NCBI RefSeq assembly: GCF_000368865.1
Contig: NZ_KB849726.1
Span: forward strand, 813,004 to 877,003
DNA: 64,000 nucleotides
From: Acinetobacter bouvetii DSM 14964 = CIP 107468
GTDB taxonomy: Bacteria > Pseudomonadota > Gammaproteobacteria > Pseudomonadales > Moraxellaceae
Direction of reading: 5' to 3'
How positions within the stretch are numbered: position 1 is the first letter of the stretch; each line of letters starts with the position of its first letter. Shown in pieces: positions 49,395-58,469 of this stretch. Position numbers and translations under genes: made by a program. The notes below the pieces were generated by a model. It searched no databases. It saw only the letters and a list, made by a program, of their open reading frames with translations, and was not told where the DNA came from.

Positions 49395-50582
49395 ATGAGC
49401 CAACAAGACGACATTGAATACCAGCTTGATACTTTAGCGATTCGTACCGGCCATACACGCACTTTTGAAGGCGAGCACAGTGAACCAATTTTCTTAACGT
49501 CATCGTTTGTCTGTGAAAGCGCTGCGGATGCGGCTGCTAAGTTTTCAGGACAAATTGAAGGAAATACTTATTCACGCTATACCAATCCAACTGTGCAAGC
49601 ATTTGAAAAACGCCTTGCGGTATTGGATGGCGCTGAAGCTGCTGTAGCGACCAGTTCGGGCATGGCGGGCGTGCATGCGATTACTTTAGCTTACTTGAAA
49701 GCCGGTGACCATGTGGTGTGTTCACGCGCAGTATTCGGTTCAATCATTTCTCTCTTTGAAAAATATGTCATTAAATTTGGCGTAGAGGTCACTTTTGTTG
49801 ATTTAGAAGATTTAGATGGCTGGAAAAAAGCGGTTCGTCCAAATACACGCCTTTTGTTTATTGAAACACCGTCTAATCCTTTGGCTCAAGTGGGCGACAT
49901 CCAAGCTATTGCGGATATTGCGCATGCACAGGGCGCATTATTTGCGGTTGATAATACTTTTTGTACCCCCGTTTTGCAGCAGCCGCTTAAATTTGGCGCG
50001 GATTTAATCGTGTATTCATCTACAAAATACATCGATGGTCAAGGCCGTGCATTGGGCGGCGCAGTAGTGGGCAGCGCAAAATTGATGGAAGAAATTACCG
50101 GTGTAATTCGTACACTCGGCAATTCATTGAGCCCGTTCAATGCCTGGATTTTCTTGAAAGGCTTGGAAACGCTGAGCCTGCGCATGAAAGCGCACTGCGC
50201 CAGCGCGCAGAAATTGGCAGAATGGCTGGATGCGCATCCGAAAGTGGAAAAAGTTTACTATGCGGGCCTGCCGAATCACGCTGGACATGAGCTGGCGAAA
50301 AAACAGCAGTCTGGTTTTGGCGGCGTAGTCTCTTTTGTGGTAAAAGGTGAGCGTGAGGGGGCGTGGACAGTGATCGACAATACCCGCTTCCTTTCAATCA
50401 CCAGTAATTTAGGCGATGTAAAATCAACAATTACCCATCCGGCAACCACATCACACGGCAGAATGTCAGCTGAAGCGAAACAAGCTGCTGGAATTTCTGA
50501 AGGTTTAATCCGCGTATCTGTTGGTTTAGAAGATATTGATGATATTATTCGCGATATTTCCCGCGGTTTAGATTTGATCTAA
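49395..50582 (+). CDS. metZ: O-succinylhomoserine sulfhydrylase
   Basis: A 395-residue PLP enzyme of the Cys/Met metabolism family. It begins MSQQDDIEYQLDTLAIRTGH, with GAG eight bases before this ATG; an ATG six bases upstream is possible. EPIFLTSSFVCESAADAAAK and NTYSRYTNPTVQAFEKRLA are typical of MetZ. The PLP lysine is in VYSSTKYIDGQGRALGG (about residue 206). It makes homocysteine directly from O-succinylhomoserine and sulfide. It is a single gene; ybaB-recR follow about 90 bases later. Confidence 0.92.
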   Translation: MSQQDDIEYQLDTLAIRTGHTRTFEGEHSEPIFLTSSFVCESAADAAAKFSGQIEGNTYSRYTNPTVQAFEKRLAVLDGAEAAVATSSGMAGVHAITLAYLKAGDHVVCSRAVFGSIISLFEKYVIKFGVEVTFVDLEDLDGWKKAVRPNTRLLFIETPSNPLAQVGDIQAIADIAHAQGALFAVDNTFCTPVLQQPLKFGADLIVYSSTKYIDGQGRALGGAVVGSAKLMEEITGVIRTLGNSLSPFNAWIFLKGLETLSLRMKAHCASAQKLAEWLDAHPKVEKVYYAGLPNHAGHELAKKQQSGFGGVVSFVVKGEREGAWTVIDNTRFLSITSNLGDVKSTITHPATTSHGRMSAEAKQAAGISEGLIRVSVGLEDIDDIIRDISRGLDLI

Positions 50583-50673
50583 TTCAAATTCATTCAGCTT
50601 TAAGTGATCCAGCTTGAGTTCATTGCAGTAAGCTGAACTCAGGCAATAAAAGATTTTGTGTTCGGAGTATTTT

Positions 50674-51003
50674 ATGAACATTAACATGTTAATGCAGCAA
50701 GCGCAGCGCATGCAGAAAGAAGTCGAAAGCAATGCCAAGAAGGCAAAAGAAGAACTTGCTCAAACTGAAGTGCATGCGGAAGCAGGCGGCGGTTTGGTTA
50801 AAGTGACCATGACTTGCCGCAATGTGGTCAAACGCATTGAAATCAGCCCTGAATTGCTTCAAGACGATGCAGACATGATTGAAGATTTGATTGCTGCTGC
50901 AATGAATGATGCTGCGCGTCAAGCTGAAGCCATTTCAGAAGAGCGCATGAAGTCAGCAAACTCTGGCATGGGCTTGCCGCCAGGCCTTGCCGGCTTATTC
51001 TAA
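50674..51003 (+). CDS. ybaB: YbaB/EbfC nucleoid-associated protein
   Basis: A 109-residue dimeric DNA-binding protein. [20 protein letters not shown] is the standard N-terminus; CGGAG lies at a good distance. The core [20 protein letters not shown] and the C-terminal helix [20 protein letters not shown] are conserved, and the end is PPGLAGLF. As in most bacteria it lies directly before recR, probably in the same operon. Confidence 0.94.
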   Translation: MNINMLMQQAQRMQKEVESNAKKAKEELAQTEVHAEAGGGLVKVTMTCRNVVKRIEISPELLQDDADMIEDLIAAAMNDAARQAEAISEERMKSANSGMGLPPGLAGLF

Positions 51004-51016
51004 GGAACAGCAGTGC

Positions 51017-51613
51017 ATGTTTAGTGATCGTTTTGATCAGCTGGTTCAAGCATTGCGCATTTTGCCAAGCGTTGGGCCAAAATCGGCTCAGCGCATGGCG
51101 CTGCACTTAATCATGAAGAATAAAGAGGGGGCAATTGGTTTAGCGTATGCGCTGAACGAAGCCACCAGCTACATTCATGAATGCTCAATTTGCCATTCAC
51201 TGACCGAAAATGAGGTCTGCAATATTTGCCTGTCACATGAGCGTGATGAGCAAATCCTTTGCTTGGTTGAGTCTCCAGCAGATGTGATGGCCATAGAGCA
51301 AAGCGGCAGTTTCCGCGGAAAATATCATGTACTTGGCGGGCACTTGTCTCCGCTGGATGGCATTGGCCCCGATGAAATTGGCATTCCGTATCTGCTGCAG
51401 CGCTTAGCTGACGGCAAGGTCAAAGAAGTCATCCTTGCCACCAATGCAACCGTAGAAGGGCAAGCGACAGCGCATTATATTGTAGAAGCAGCCAAGCATT
51501 TGCCCGTGCAGATGACTCGGATTGCGCAAGGTGTCCCGCAAGGCGGAGAGCTGGAATATGTTGACAGCCATACTTTAAGCCAAGCAGTGCACAACCGCAT
51601 GCGCATGAAGTAA
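51017..51613 (+). CDS. recR: Recombination protein RecR
   Basis: A 198-residue protein. It starts MFSDRFDQLVQALRILPSVG, with AAGGAA upstream, and has the helix-hairpin-helix (LPSVGPKSAQRMALHL). The zinc finger reads CSICHSLTENEVCNIC (about 58-73). The Toprim domain LCLVESPADVMAIEQSG follows, and the C-terminal GVPQGGELEYVDSHTL. RecR works with RecF and RecO in loading RecA at gaps. It begins 13 bases after the ybaB stop. Confidence 0.96.
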   Translation: MFSDRFDQLVQALRILPSVGPKSAQRMALHLIMKNKEGAIGLAYALNEATSYIHECSICHSLTENEVCNICLSHERDEQILCLVESPADVMAIEQSGSFRGKYHVLGGHLSPLDGIGPDEIGIPYLLQRLADGKVKEVILATNATVEGQATAHYIVEAAKHLPVQMTRIAQGVPQGGELEYVDSHTLSQAVHNRMRMK

Positions 51614-51791
51614 GATTGAATCTCAAAATATCATTTATTAATAGCTTTTTTATATGACTAAATGGTATTTTGATTTTGAAAAACAACTATAATCGAAAAG
51701 ATATAGTGAATATATTTTATTTTTTATCGATAATTATAAGATATCGGTTAATATAGCCGAAAAGAGCCTCTAGCAATAGCCTCAAGCATTT

Positions 51792-52439
51792 ATGTATCAA
51801 TTTATCCATCAGCAGCAAGATCTGCAAAATGTACTCAACCTTATGGATCAAAGCTCCATTTATGGACTGGACACCGAATTTATCAAGGTGGATACTTTGT
51901 GGCCCAAATTAGGCGTTTTTCAAATAAATATTAGTGGAAAAGTGTATTTGCTTGACGGCGCAGCTTTAGACTTATCCGAGTTTTGGAACAAGCTGTTTAA
52001 TGCGCAGCAAAATATTTTCCATGCCTGCAGTGAAGATATTGATTTAATCTACCATTATGCGCAGCAAAAAACGCTGAAAAATGTCTTTGATACGCAGGTG
52101 GGCATGTCTTTCTTGGGGCATGGTTTGCAAGTCAGTTATCAAAATGCGCTGAAAACGATGCTGAATGTGGATATTGAAAAAGATCAAACCCGTTCAGACT
52201 GGCTGGCGCGTCCATTAAGCCCTGAGCAGCTGATGTATGCAGCGAATGATGTTGAATACATTATGCAGCTGTCAGATAAGGTAAAAGCTGAATTGTCCGG
52301 AAAGCATTTGCTGGATTGCGCGCTGGAAGACTGCCGGAATTTAACGCATGAAATTGGTCAGGAAACGCCAATGGCGATGCTTTATCATGATGTCGGCAAT
52401 AGTTCGCCCGTCAAGGCGCAGCAGACGAGCTGGATATAG
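51792..52439 (+). pseudogene. rnd: Ribonuclease D, truncated: exonuclease domain only
   Basis: The 215-residue frame contains the DEDDy exonuclease domain: YGLDTEFIKV with Asp/Glu (about 24-26), HACSEDIDLIYHY (about 76-88) and YAANDVEYIMQL (Tyr-x3-Asp, about 153). RNase D normally has about 370 residues, with two HRDC domains after the nuclease domain. Here homology ends at LYHDVGN (about residue 203), followed by the unrelated SSPVKAQQTSWI and a stop. The DNA immediately downstream belongs to a VWA-domain gene in another frame. A deletion has therefore removed the HRDC region. The catalytic domain could still fold, but tRNA 3'-processing would be impaired. Confidence 0.88.
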
Positions 52440-52996
52440 ACAGCACCATCCGTGAAACCGCCAAGCAGGGCATTTTAGATGTGCAGCTGGTGCCCGAGCG
52501 CCGCAACCGTATTAAAGTATTGATGCTGTTTGATGTGGGCGGCTCAATGGATTCACACATTGCCCAGTGCGAAAAACTGTTCAGTGCGGCTAAGACAGAA
52601 TTTAAAACACTGGAATATTTTTACTTCCATAACTGCCTATATGATTATGTGTGGAAAGATAACGTGCGCCGTTCCAATACGCGTATGAATACATGGGATT
52701 TATTCAATACCTATGGCCGCGATTACCGGGTGATTGTGGTGGGTGATGCCAGCATGGCGCCGTATGAAGTCACATCCGTAGGCGGCTCTGTCGAATATAT
52801 GAATGATGAAGCCGGAAACGTATGGCTGCAGCGCCTGCGTCAGCATTTTGATAAAACCGCGTGGCTGAATCCGGAAGAAGAAAGTTATTGGCATTACACG
52901 CAGACCATTGGCTTAATTAAACAGATTTTTGAAGATCATATGTTCCCAATGACGCTGAAGGGTATTGAGGATATGACCAAGTATTTAGCGCGCTAA
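52403..52996 (+). pseudogene. C-terminal fragment of a CoxE-type VWA-domain protein
   Basis: This frame (offset from rnd) opens at FARQGAADELDIDSTIRETA. It continues QLVPERRNRIKVLMLFDVGG, SMDSHIAQCEKLFSAA and FHNCLYDYVWKDNVRR, ending MTKYLAR, about 197 codons in all. This is the second half of a CoxE-like von Willebrand factor A protein. The metal site is DVGGS. Such proteins have about 390 residues and usually follow a MoxR-type AAA ATPase gene, which is missing here. The 5' half is absent, and the fragment abuts the truncated rnd at about position 52403. Translation could begin only at an internal GTG (52481). Confidence 0.85.
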
Positions 52997-53119
52997 CCAC
53001 TTGTATATACTGAAAGGCTGCTGTCTGAGAAGCTGAAATTTGGCTTGTTGTATTTGATTAAAATTCGTTAGTATCAGGGCAGTCTTTTGCTTAAGCGCTT
53101 ATAAACAAGGGGAACTAAT

Positions 53120-54328
53120 ATGGAACATCAAATTAATGGCATCGCATTGCCAAATCGGGAAGGTTTTTTTGGCGTTTATGGCGGCCAGTTTATTCCGCCA
53201 GACTTAAAACAGGCGATGGATGACATTAATGCAGCCTATGAGCAGATCCGCCATACAGAAGAATTCCAAGATGAACTTAAAGACCTGTTTGCCAACTATG
53301 TCGGCCGCCCAAGCCCATTATTTTTTGCTAAGCGTTTAACCGATCAACTAGGCGGCGCAGAAATCTATTTAAAGCGTGAAGATTTAAACCACACGGGCGC
53401 ACATAAAATTAACCATTGCTTGGGCGAGGCGCTGTTAGCTAAATATATGGGCAAAACCAAAGTCATTGCGGAAACAGGCGCAGGGCAGCATGGCGTAGCT
53501 TTGGCAACCGCCTGTGCACTGGTGGGGATTCCGTGTGAAATTCACATGGGGCAAGTGGATATCGAAAAAGAACATCCGAATGTAGTGAAAATGAAAATTT
53601 TAGGTGCCCGCTTAATTTCGGTGACGCGCGGTACAGCAACGCTGAAAGATGCAGTAGACAGCGCCTTTGAAGAATACTTAAAAGATCCGAAAAATTATAT
53701 TTATGCCATTGGCTCTGTGGTTGGGCCTCATCCATTTCCAATGATGGTGCGGGATTTTCAGGCGATTATCGGTGAAGAAATTAAAGTGCAGACCAGTGCG
53801 CGTTTTGGCGCAAATCCAGATTATGTGGTGGCTTGTGTTGGCGGCGGCTCTAATGCGCTGGGGGCATTTACGGCCTTTTTAAATGATCCGGATGTCAAGC
53901 TTGTTGGGGTTGAGCCTGCAGGGCATGGTTTAGATACAGATATGCACTCTGCTACATTGACATTAGGCAAGCCTAGCCAAATTCACGGTATGGCGTGTTA
54001 TGTGCTGGAGAATGATCAAGGTGAGCCTTTGCCAGTGCATTCTATTGCTTCTGGGCTGGATTATCCAGGCGTAGGCCCGCAGCACAGCCTGCTGAAAGAT
54101 TTAGGGCGGGTGGAATATACCACGGCAACGGATCAAGAATGTTTGGATGCGTTTATGACGCTGTCGCGTGTAGAAGGCATTGTACCGGCGCTGGAAAGTT
54201 CGCATGCAGTGGCTTGGGCGCTGCGTGAAGCGCCTAAACTTGGCAAAGATATTAAAATCGTAGTCAATATATCTGGCCGCGGTGATAAAGATGCAGATTA
54301 TGTAGCGGCAAAGCTTGGGTTAAATTGA
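53120..54328 (+). CDS. trpB: Tryptophan synthase beta subunit, stand-alone
   Basis: A 402-residue PLP enzyme. [20 protein letters not shown] is the N-terminus. The PLP lysine is in [14 protein letters not shown] (about residue 96), and the catalytic Glu in [11 protein letters not shown]. The phosphate loop is [10 protein letters not shown]. The C-terminal [10 protein letters not shown] and ESSHAVAWA are conserved. It joins serine and indole to tryptophan. AAGGGG precedes the ATG. There is no trpA or trpF beside it, and several positions differ from canonical TrpB (for example [18 protein letters not shown]), so it may be a second, TrpA-independent copy. Confidence 0.9.
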   Translation: MEHQINGIALPNREGFFGVYGGQFIPPDLKQAMDDINAAYEQIRHTEEFQDELKDLFANYVGRPSPLFFAKRLTDQLGGAEIYLKREDLNHTGAHKINHCLGEALLAKYMGKTKVIAETGAGQHGVALATACALVGIPCEIHMGQVDIEKEHPNVVKMKILGARLISVTRGTATLKDAVDSAFEEYLKDPKNYIYAIGSVVGPHPFPMMVRDFQAIIGEEIKVQTSARFGANPDYVVACVGGGSNALGAFTAFLNDPDVKLVGVEPAGHGLDTDMHSATLTLGKPSQIHGMACYVLENDQGEPLPVHSIASGLDYPGVGPQHSLLKDLGRVEYTTATDQECLDAFMTLSRVEGIVPALESSHAVAWALREAPKLGKDIKIVVNISGRGDKDADYVAAKLGLN

Positions 54329-54360
54329 GTTTGACCTGATCATACAATTTATTTCAAAAA

Positions 54361-54391
54361 AATATCCCTATTTTTATAGGGATATTTTTTG
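54361..54391 (+). terminator. Intrinsic terminator of trpB
   Basis: An 11-bp stem AATATCCCTAT/ATAGGGATATT with a TTTT loop and six T. Confidence 0.88.
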
Positions 54392-54587
54392 CCGTCATCC
54401 AAATGTGGTTTAAACAAGTGAAGGGAATTAACCGTTTTAAGCCAAATCTCTGGATATGAAGGAGTCAGCTGGAAGCTTAGGTTTGAATGATGGTATCACA
54501 TTGTCATTTTATTGTAATGACAATGTGTTTTGGCTGATTTTTATGTCTAATGAAAATCAACGATTTATAGTATCGCCGTTTAACTGT

Positions 54588-55019
54588 CTAGCCTGAAATA
54601 TATTGCTGCAGCTGATCAATCAGTTTCTTCTGATCTTCCATGGCTGCCTTAACTAAATCGCCAATGGAAATCAGGCCAATTAAGCGTTCATTTTCAACTA
54701 CAGGCAAATGGCGCAAATGCTTGTCAGTCATTAATTCTAAACAATCTTCTACAGTTGCTGTGCGGGTAATTGTAAGCACCTTTGCAGTCATAATTTCATT
54801 GACAGTAGTATTGAATGAGGTGCGCTCCATCAGTGCTATTTTACGTGTATAGTCGCGTTCTGAAAGAATGCCGACTACTTTATCTTCATGGGTCACGACC
54901 AATGCGCCAATCCCTTTATCCGCCATGAGCGAAATCGCTTTTAAAACCGTTTCATCTGGAGCAATGGTATGAATGGCGTGCTGTGGCTTATCTTGTAAAA
55001 CTTGTGCAACTGTGGTCAT
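54588..55019 (-). CDS. CBS-domain-pair protein
   Basis: A 143-residue protein made of two CBS domains (about 7-65 and 75-132). Typical strands are ETVLKAISLMADKGIGALVV, DKVVGILSERDYTRKI and ATVEDCLELMTDKHLRHLPV, then IGLISIGDLVKA. CBS pairs bind adenosine nucleotides and regulate partner proteins. This stand-alone type occurs in many proteobacteria with unknown partner. It is a single gene. Confidence 0.9.
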   Translation of the reverse strand: MTTVAQVLQDKPQHAIHTIAPDETVLKAISLMADKGIGALVVTHEDKVVGILSERDYTRKIALMERTSFNTTVNEIMTAKVLTITRTATVEDCLELMTDKHLRHLPVVENERLIGLISIGDLVKAAMEDQKKLIDQLQQYISG

Positions 55020-55127
55020 TATCGTGTATCCCTTAAAGTTATTATTTGCTTTAACTTAACGCGAATACAAAAAAAAGCAAATACTTCAGCGTTCATTATT
55101 TTGACAATTCAATAAATAATGTGAATA

Positions 55128-55505
55128 TTATGCAAAGTGCGCTGTTTTTCCTGAGAAAAAGAAATGGCGCATGAGCTGTGTCGACAGTTTTAGCTTCTTG
55201 TGATTGTATGCGTTATAAAGCGCCGGCGTCACTTTTAACCGTGTGAGTGTCGGCATTAATGACTGTTCAAAATCTGCCGATGTGATTTTCTTCGGCTGAT
55301 AGTTTGGCCAGTGCTTTTTTGCATATTTATGCGCTTGCAGGCCATTTAGCCAAAATGGAAAAATAAAATCATCCCCATCTTTGCTCATGGCCCAGCCTTC
55401 ATGGTACAAGCCCCATAAAACACCGCAATACATCATGGTTTTTAAAATGGTGATTTTAAAAAAAAGATCTTTGGAGATAGGCTGCAATTGATTGATTTTT
55501 GTCAT
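55128..55505 (-). CDS. DUF2750-domain protein
   Basis: A 125-residue protein starting MTKINQLQPISKDLFFKITI. The segment YCGVLWGLYHEGWAMSKDGD, then FPFWLNGLQAHKYAKKHWPN, matches the DUF2750 pattern (W-L-..GW....G....P.W....A). I use this ATG because the longer frame begins with TTG and extra residues unlike the family. No signal or membrane segment. Function unknown. Confidence 0.78.
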   Translation of the reverse strand: MTKINQLQPISKDLFFKITILKTMMYCGVLWGLYHEGWAMSKDGDDFIFPFWLNGLQAHKYAKKHWPNYQPKKITSADFEQSLMPTLTRLKVTPALYNAYNHKKLKLSTQLMRHFFFSGKTAHFA

Positions 55506-55618
55506 GGGTGCTTTGTTTGATGCGGTTTGATCTATTGTAGAAAAAGCAGATGAAATTACTGTGTAAGCTTTGCTGAAAATCGTAAGCAAATATGTTTGCT
55601 TAACAATCTTCAGGCATT

Positions 55619-55642
55619 AAAAAACGCCACCTAGGTGACGTT
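55619..55642 (-). terminator. Terminator of the Sel1-like gene
   Basis: On the minus strand AAACGTCACC-TA-GGTGGCGTTT (one mismatch-tolerant position) is followed by six T. Confidence 0.8.
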
Positions 55643-55645
55643 TGT

Positions 55646-55879
55646 TTACGCTTGCAATGTGGCCATCTTCTGCCAGTATTGCGCTTTGAGTGAATCGCGT
55701 TCAACACGGAAACCTTGATAATAAAGTTCCGCAAGAAACAATGCCGCTTTACCATGCCCAGCACGCGCTGCGCTTTCCAGTTCTTCAACTGCATCTACAA
55801 AGTTCATTTGAGATTGAATAGTATTTACTGCATTTGCATACACATGCTCTAAGTCATGTTGAGAGATTTGTTGCATCAT
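55646..55879 (-). CDS. Small Sel1/TPR-like repeat protein
   Basis: A 77-residue helical protein. It begins MMQQISQHDLEHVYANAVNT, with AAGGAGT upstream. One Sel1-like repeat is seen: LESAARAGHGKAALFLAELY followed by YQGFRVERDSLKAQYWQKMA. Single-repeat Sel1 proteins are likely protein-binding adaptors. No signal peptide. It ends at a clear terminator. Confidence 0.78.
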   Translation of the reverse strand: MMQQISQHDLEHVYANAVNTIQSQMNFVDAVEELESAARAGHGKAALFLAELYYQGFRVERDSLKAQYWQKMATLQA

Positions 55880-56119
55880 ATTAAAGTTACTCCTTATTCT
55901 AATTATGCTTACATCTGCCTACTTCAGATAGGTGCCTATTTCGACCTATCAATAACTACTATAGTTAAGTATTATTAAAGTAATATTACAATTAAGTTGA
56001 ATTGTCAACAAAACATGTAAATTATTTTCTATGTCTGCTAGTTTACATGATTAAACAATGAACAGTTTTAATTTTTATTAATATAGTTAGATAAGAAGAT
56101 GTTAACAATAAGGAGAAGT

Positions 56120-56485
56120 ATGATGACTAGAACTTTGGATGGTTTGAATTTTGATATGCCTCCTACGGCAGAACAGATTGTAGCTTTAGCGCATTTGCAT
56201 CGGCAAAGACTGGATGAAGCTATTTTTCATCAGGAAATTCATTTGGGGGATTTTGGTTTGGCGCAGCGCAAGCGGGTTTATGATTTTACCCGTGAACTGG
56301 ATGTTGCGCAGCGTGAAGATTTTTACGAGATGTACAATGGCGAGCTGCTGCGGATTGCGGATGATGATGAATTGCATCCGGCATATGCAGAAGGCGGGGT
56401 TAGTATTTTTGCAGTCGTTATTGTCATGGCCATCATTGCGCTGATTTTGTACTTCGCGGTTATTCAGCGCATCCTGAGCAGTTAA
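56120..56485 (+). CDS. C-terminally membrane-anchored protein, function unknown
   Basis: A 121-residue protein starting MMTRTLDGLNFDMPPTAEQI. AAGGAG is at 4-7 bases from two adjacent ATG codons, and the second may be used. It has a soluble helical part (about 20-85: LAHLHRQRLDEAIFHQEIHL, RKRVYDFTRELDVAQREDFY) and one C-terminal membrane helix (about 95-115: SIFAVVIVMAIIALILYFAV). I recognise no family. The following gene also has a single membrane helix and lies 126 bases downstream. Confidence 0.7.
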   Translation: MMTRTLDGLNFDMPPTAEQIVALAHLHRQRLDEAIFHQEIHLGDFGLAQRKRVYDFTRELDVAQREDFYEMYNGELLRIADDDELHPAYAEGGVSIFAVVIVMAIIALILYFAVIQRILSS

Positions 56486-56611
56486 TTGTCGGGCTAGAGC
56501 ATCCTGCCTTAAATACTGCCGTATTGAATGGGCGGTTTGGATGAGAAATAAACAGGCTGACTTGAACTTATTGAATAGCGGTCATACACTACTTTGAATT
56601 CGAGGTAGTGT

Positions 56612-56935
56612 ATGTCTATTGACCTAAAAAAAATTCTTCAATTCAAATCAAAAATTGGGCTAGAACAGGTCTACAACATATTTGTCAGTTTTATTATCGC
56701 GCTCATCCTGGTTTTGGGGTTGCTTGCCTTGAATCGGCCTATTTCCACACAAAAAATGCACAATATCCTTATAATCTCTGAACAGCAAAGCTGTCCGGAT
56801 TCACAAGATTTAGCCGTGGCCTTGAGCCAGCAGCATGAAGTGACTATGGGGCAGTATCTTAAGCTGATGCATGCTTATCAAGCTGAGACTGCAAGGGCTC
56901 ATCAGCTTCCGGCACTGGCAGAGGAACAGCCTTAG
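56612..56935 (+). CDS. Single-pass membrane protein, function unknown
   Basis: A 107-residue protein. It has a cytoplasmic N-terminus (MSIDLKKILQFKSKIG), one membrane helix (about 22-42, IFVSFIIALILVLGLLALN) and a periplasmic tail with a Cys in SEQQSCPDSQDL and a helical end. GAGGTAG lies before the ATG. The last 77 bases overlap the 3' end of the M16 peptidase gene on the other strand. No family recognised. Confidence 0.6.
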   Translation: MSIDLKKILQFKSKIGLEQVYNIFVSFIIALILVLGLLALNRPISTQKMHNILIISEQQSCPDSQDLAVALSQQHEVTMGQYLKLMHAYQAETARAHQLPALAEEQP

Positions 56936-58469
56936 AAGGCAAAGGCGCTATGGCAGGTGTGGTATTAACCGGAGTATTTGCATTTGGCTGCAAGTTGCTT
57001 TGTAAAATGCCATTTAATTCAGCTTTGTCCAGCGTTTTGCTTACCACAATGATGGTGAGCTGATCAGGGTGTAAATGCCGGCGGACCGCGTTTTGTACAT
57101 CTTCCGCCGTGATTTTCTCAAGCAGTTTAGGATATTGGTCTAAGTAATCTGCCGAGTGCTGGTAAAACCCTAAAAGGCCAAGCTGCGCATTAATGGATGC
57201 ATTGCTGCTGTAGCTGTTTGGATAGGCCCGCAGCATGCCGGCTTTCACTTCATTCAGCTGATTGATGTCTATGGGCTGCCGCACAAAATCAGTTAATGCT
57301 TTGTGAGCAACGCGGATACTGTCGATCAGCTGATCTTGGCGCGTTGAATAGCTGAAGCTGAATATGCCTGGCGACTGGCTGAAACTGAATGCGCTGTAAG
57401 CGCTATAGGTATAGCCGCGCTTCACCCGCAGTTCCTGCATAAGCACCGCGTTAAATCCGCCGCCGCCAAACAGCTTATTGCCTATTTCCAGTGCTAAACG
57501 GTCAGGGTCATTTCTAGTTGTCCCTATTTGTCCAAACATGACATGCGCCTGCGCAGAGTCGTATGGCATATGCACAATATTCAGTGTGTTTTTTTCTTCC
57601 GGATCGGGTAAAGCCTGCGCGTGTTCCCCTTGCTGAATATTGCCCGCTATTCTTTCTGACAGTTTTAGCGCTTCTTTCGCAGTCAGTTTGCCAGTAATGG
57701 CAATATTCATATTTTGCGCCACAATGAATTTATCTCGGAACTGCTTAAGGTTTTCTGTTGTTATTTTTTTGAGGCTGCCATTGGTGCCCGTCACCGGTTC
57801 CGCATAAGGATGCTGCCCATAAATTTCACGATAGAATCGAATGCCCATTAAGCGGCCCGGGCTTTCCTGCAGCTGTTTTTGTCCTGTTTGCAAGTTGCTC
57901 AGTGTCATATTAATGCTGTTTTTTTTGAAAACGGCATTGCTGAGGATTTCCATCATCATGGCTAAAGCGGGTTCAAGCTTCTGCGGATCTGAAAGCACTC
58001 TTAACTTGACAATAAACATGTCTCGATAGGACTGGATGCTGAATTGTGCGCCGCTTTGTTCAAAAACACTGGCGATTTGGCTGGCTGTAAATTTTTCAGT
58101 TCCTTCATCCATTAGTCCCGCAGCCATATTAGAGAGACCATATAGGCCTTTGCCGATTTCCAAATCCCGCGCGGAACCGGCATTGAAGGTCAATTGAATA
58201 TCAACCATTGGCAAATCTTGAGATTCGACAAATAAGGTGCGCACCTTATAGCGGTTTTTTAAGTCGTGAACATAGGGCGCATGTGTTTCTAGCTGTTTTA
58301 AATTGCGCAGGCTTTGCAGTATGGGAATCGACTGCAGCTGGCTTGGATTATCATGAACATCTGGTTCGGTATTTAAATAGCTGTCTGTCTGTTCAGCAGA
58401 AATTGAAGATGAACAGGCAAGCATGGCGATAAAAATGATGACGGTTTTATGCAACATGAGGCTGTCCAT
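56859..58469 (-). CDS. M16-family peptidase-like protein without the zinc motif
   Basis: A 536-residue exported protein with signal peptide (MLHKTVIIFIAMLACSSSIS, cleavage near SISA). It has two M16 domains (about 55-270 and 275-490). The site where active members have HxxEH reads LSNMAAGLMDEGT, so this half is probably catalytically dead and structural, as is common for the second member of a M16 pair. The conserved GGGGFNAVLMQELRVKRGYTY is in the C-terminal domain. A Pro/Ala-rich tail ends in QSQLDKHASA. It overlaps the active peptidase gene by one base. Confidence 0.87.
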   Translation of the reverse strand: MDSLMLHKTVIIFIAMLACSSSISAEQTDSYLNTEPDVHDNPSQLQSIPILQSLRNLKQLETHAPYVHDLKNRYKVRTLFVESQDLPMVDIQLTFNAGSARDLEIGKGLYGLSNMAAGLMDEGTEKFTASQIASVFEQSGAQFSIQSYRDMFIVKLRVLSDPQKLEPALAMMMEILSNAVFKKNSINMTLSNLQTGQKQLQESPGRLMGIRFYREIYGQHPYAEPVTGTNGSLKKITTENLKQFRDKFIVAQNMNIAITGKLTAKEALKLSERIAGNIQQGEHAQALPDPEEKNTLNIVHMPYDSAQAHVMFGQIGTTRNDPDRLALEIGNKLFGGGGFNAVLMQELRVKRGYTYSAYSAFSFSQSPGIFSFSYSTRQDQLIDSIRVAHKALTDFVRQPIDINQLNEVKAGMLRAYPNSYSSNASINAQLGLLGFYQHSADYLDQYPKLLEKITAEDVQNAVRRHLHPDQLTIIVVSKTLDKAELNGILQSNLQPNANTPVNTTPAIAPLPSKAVPLPVPEADEPLQSQLDKHASA

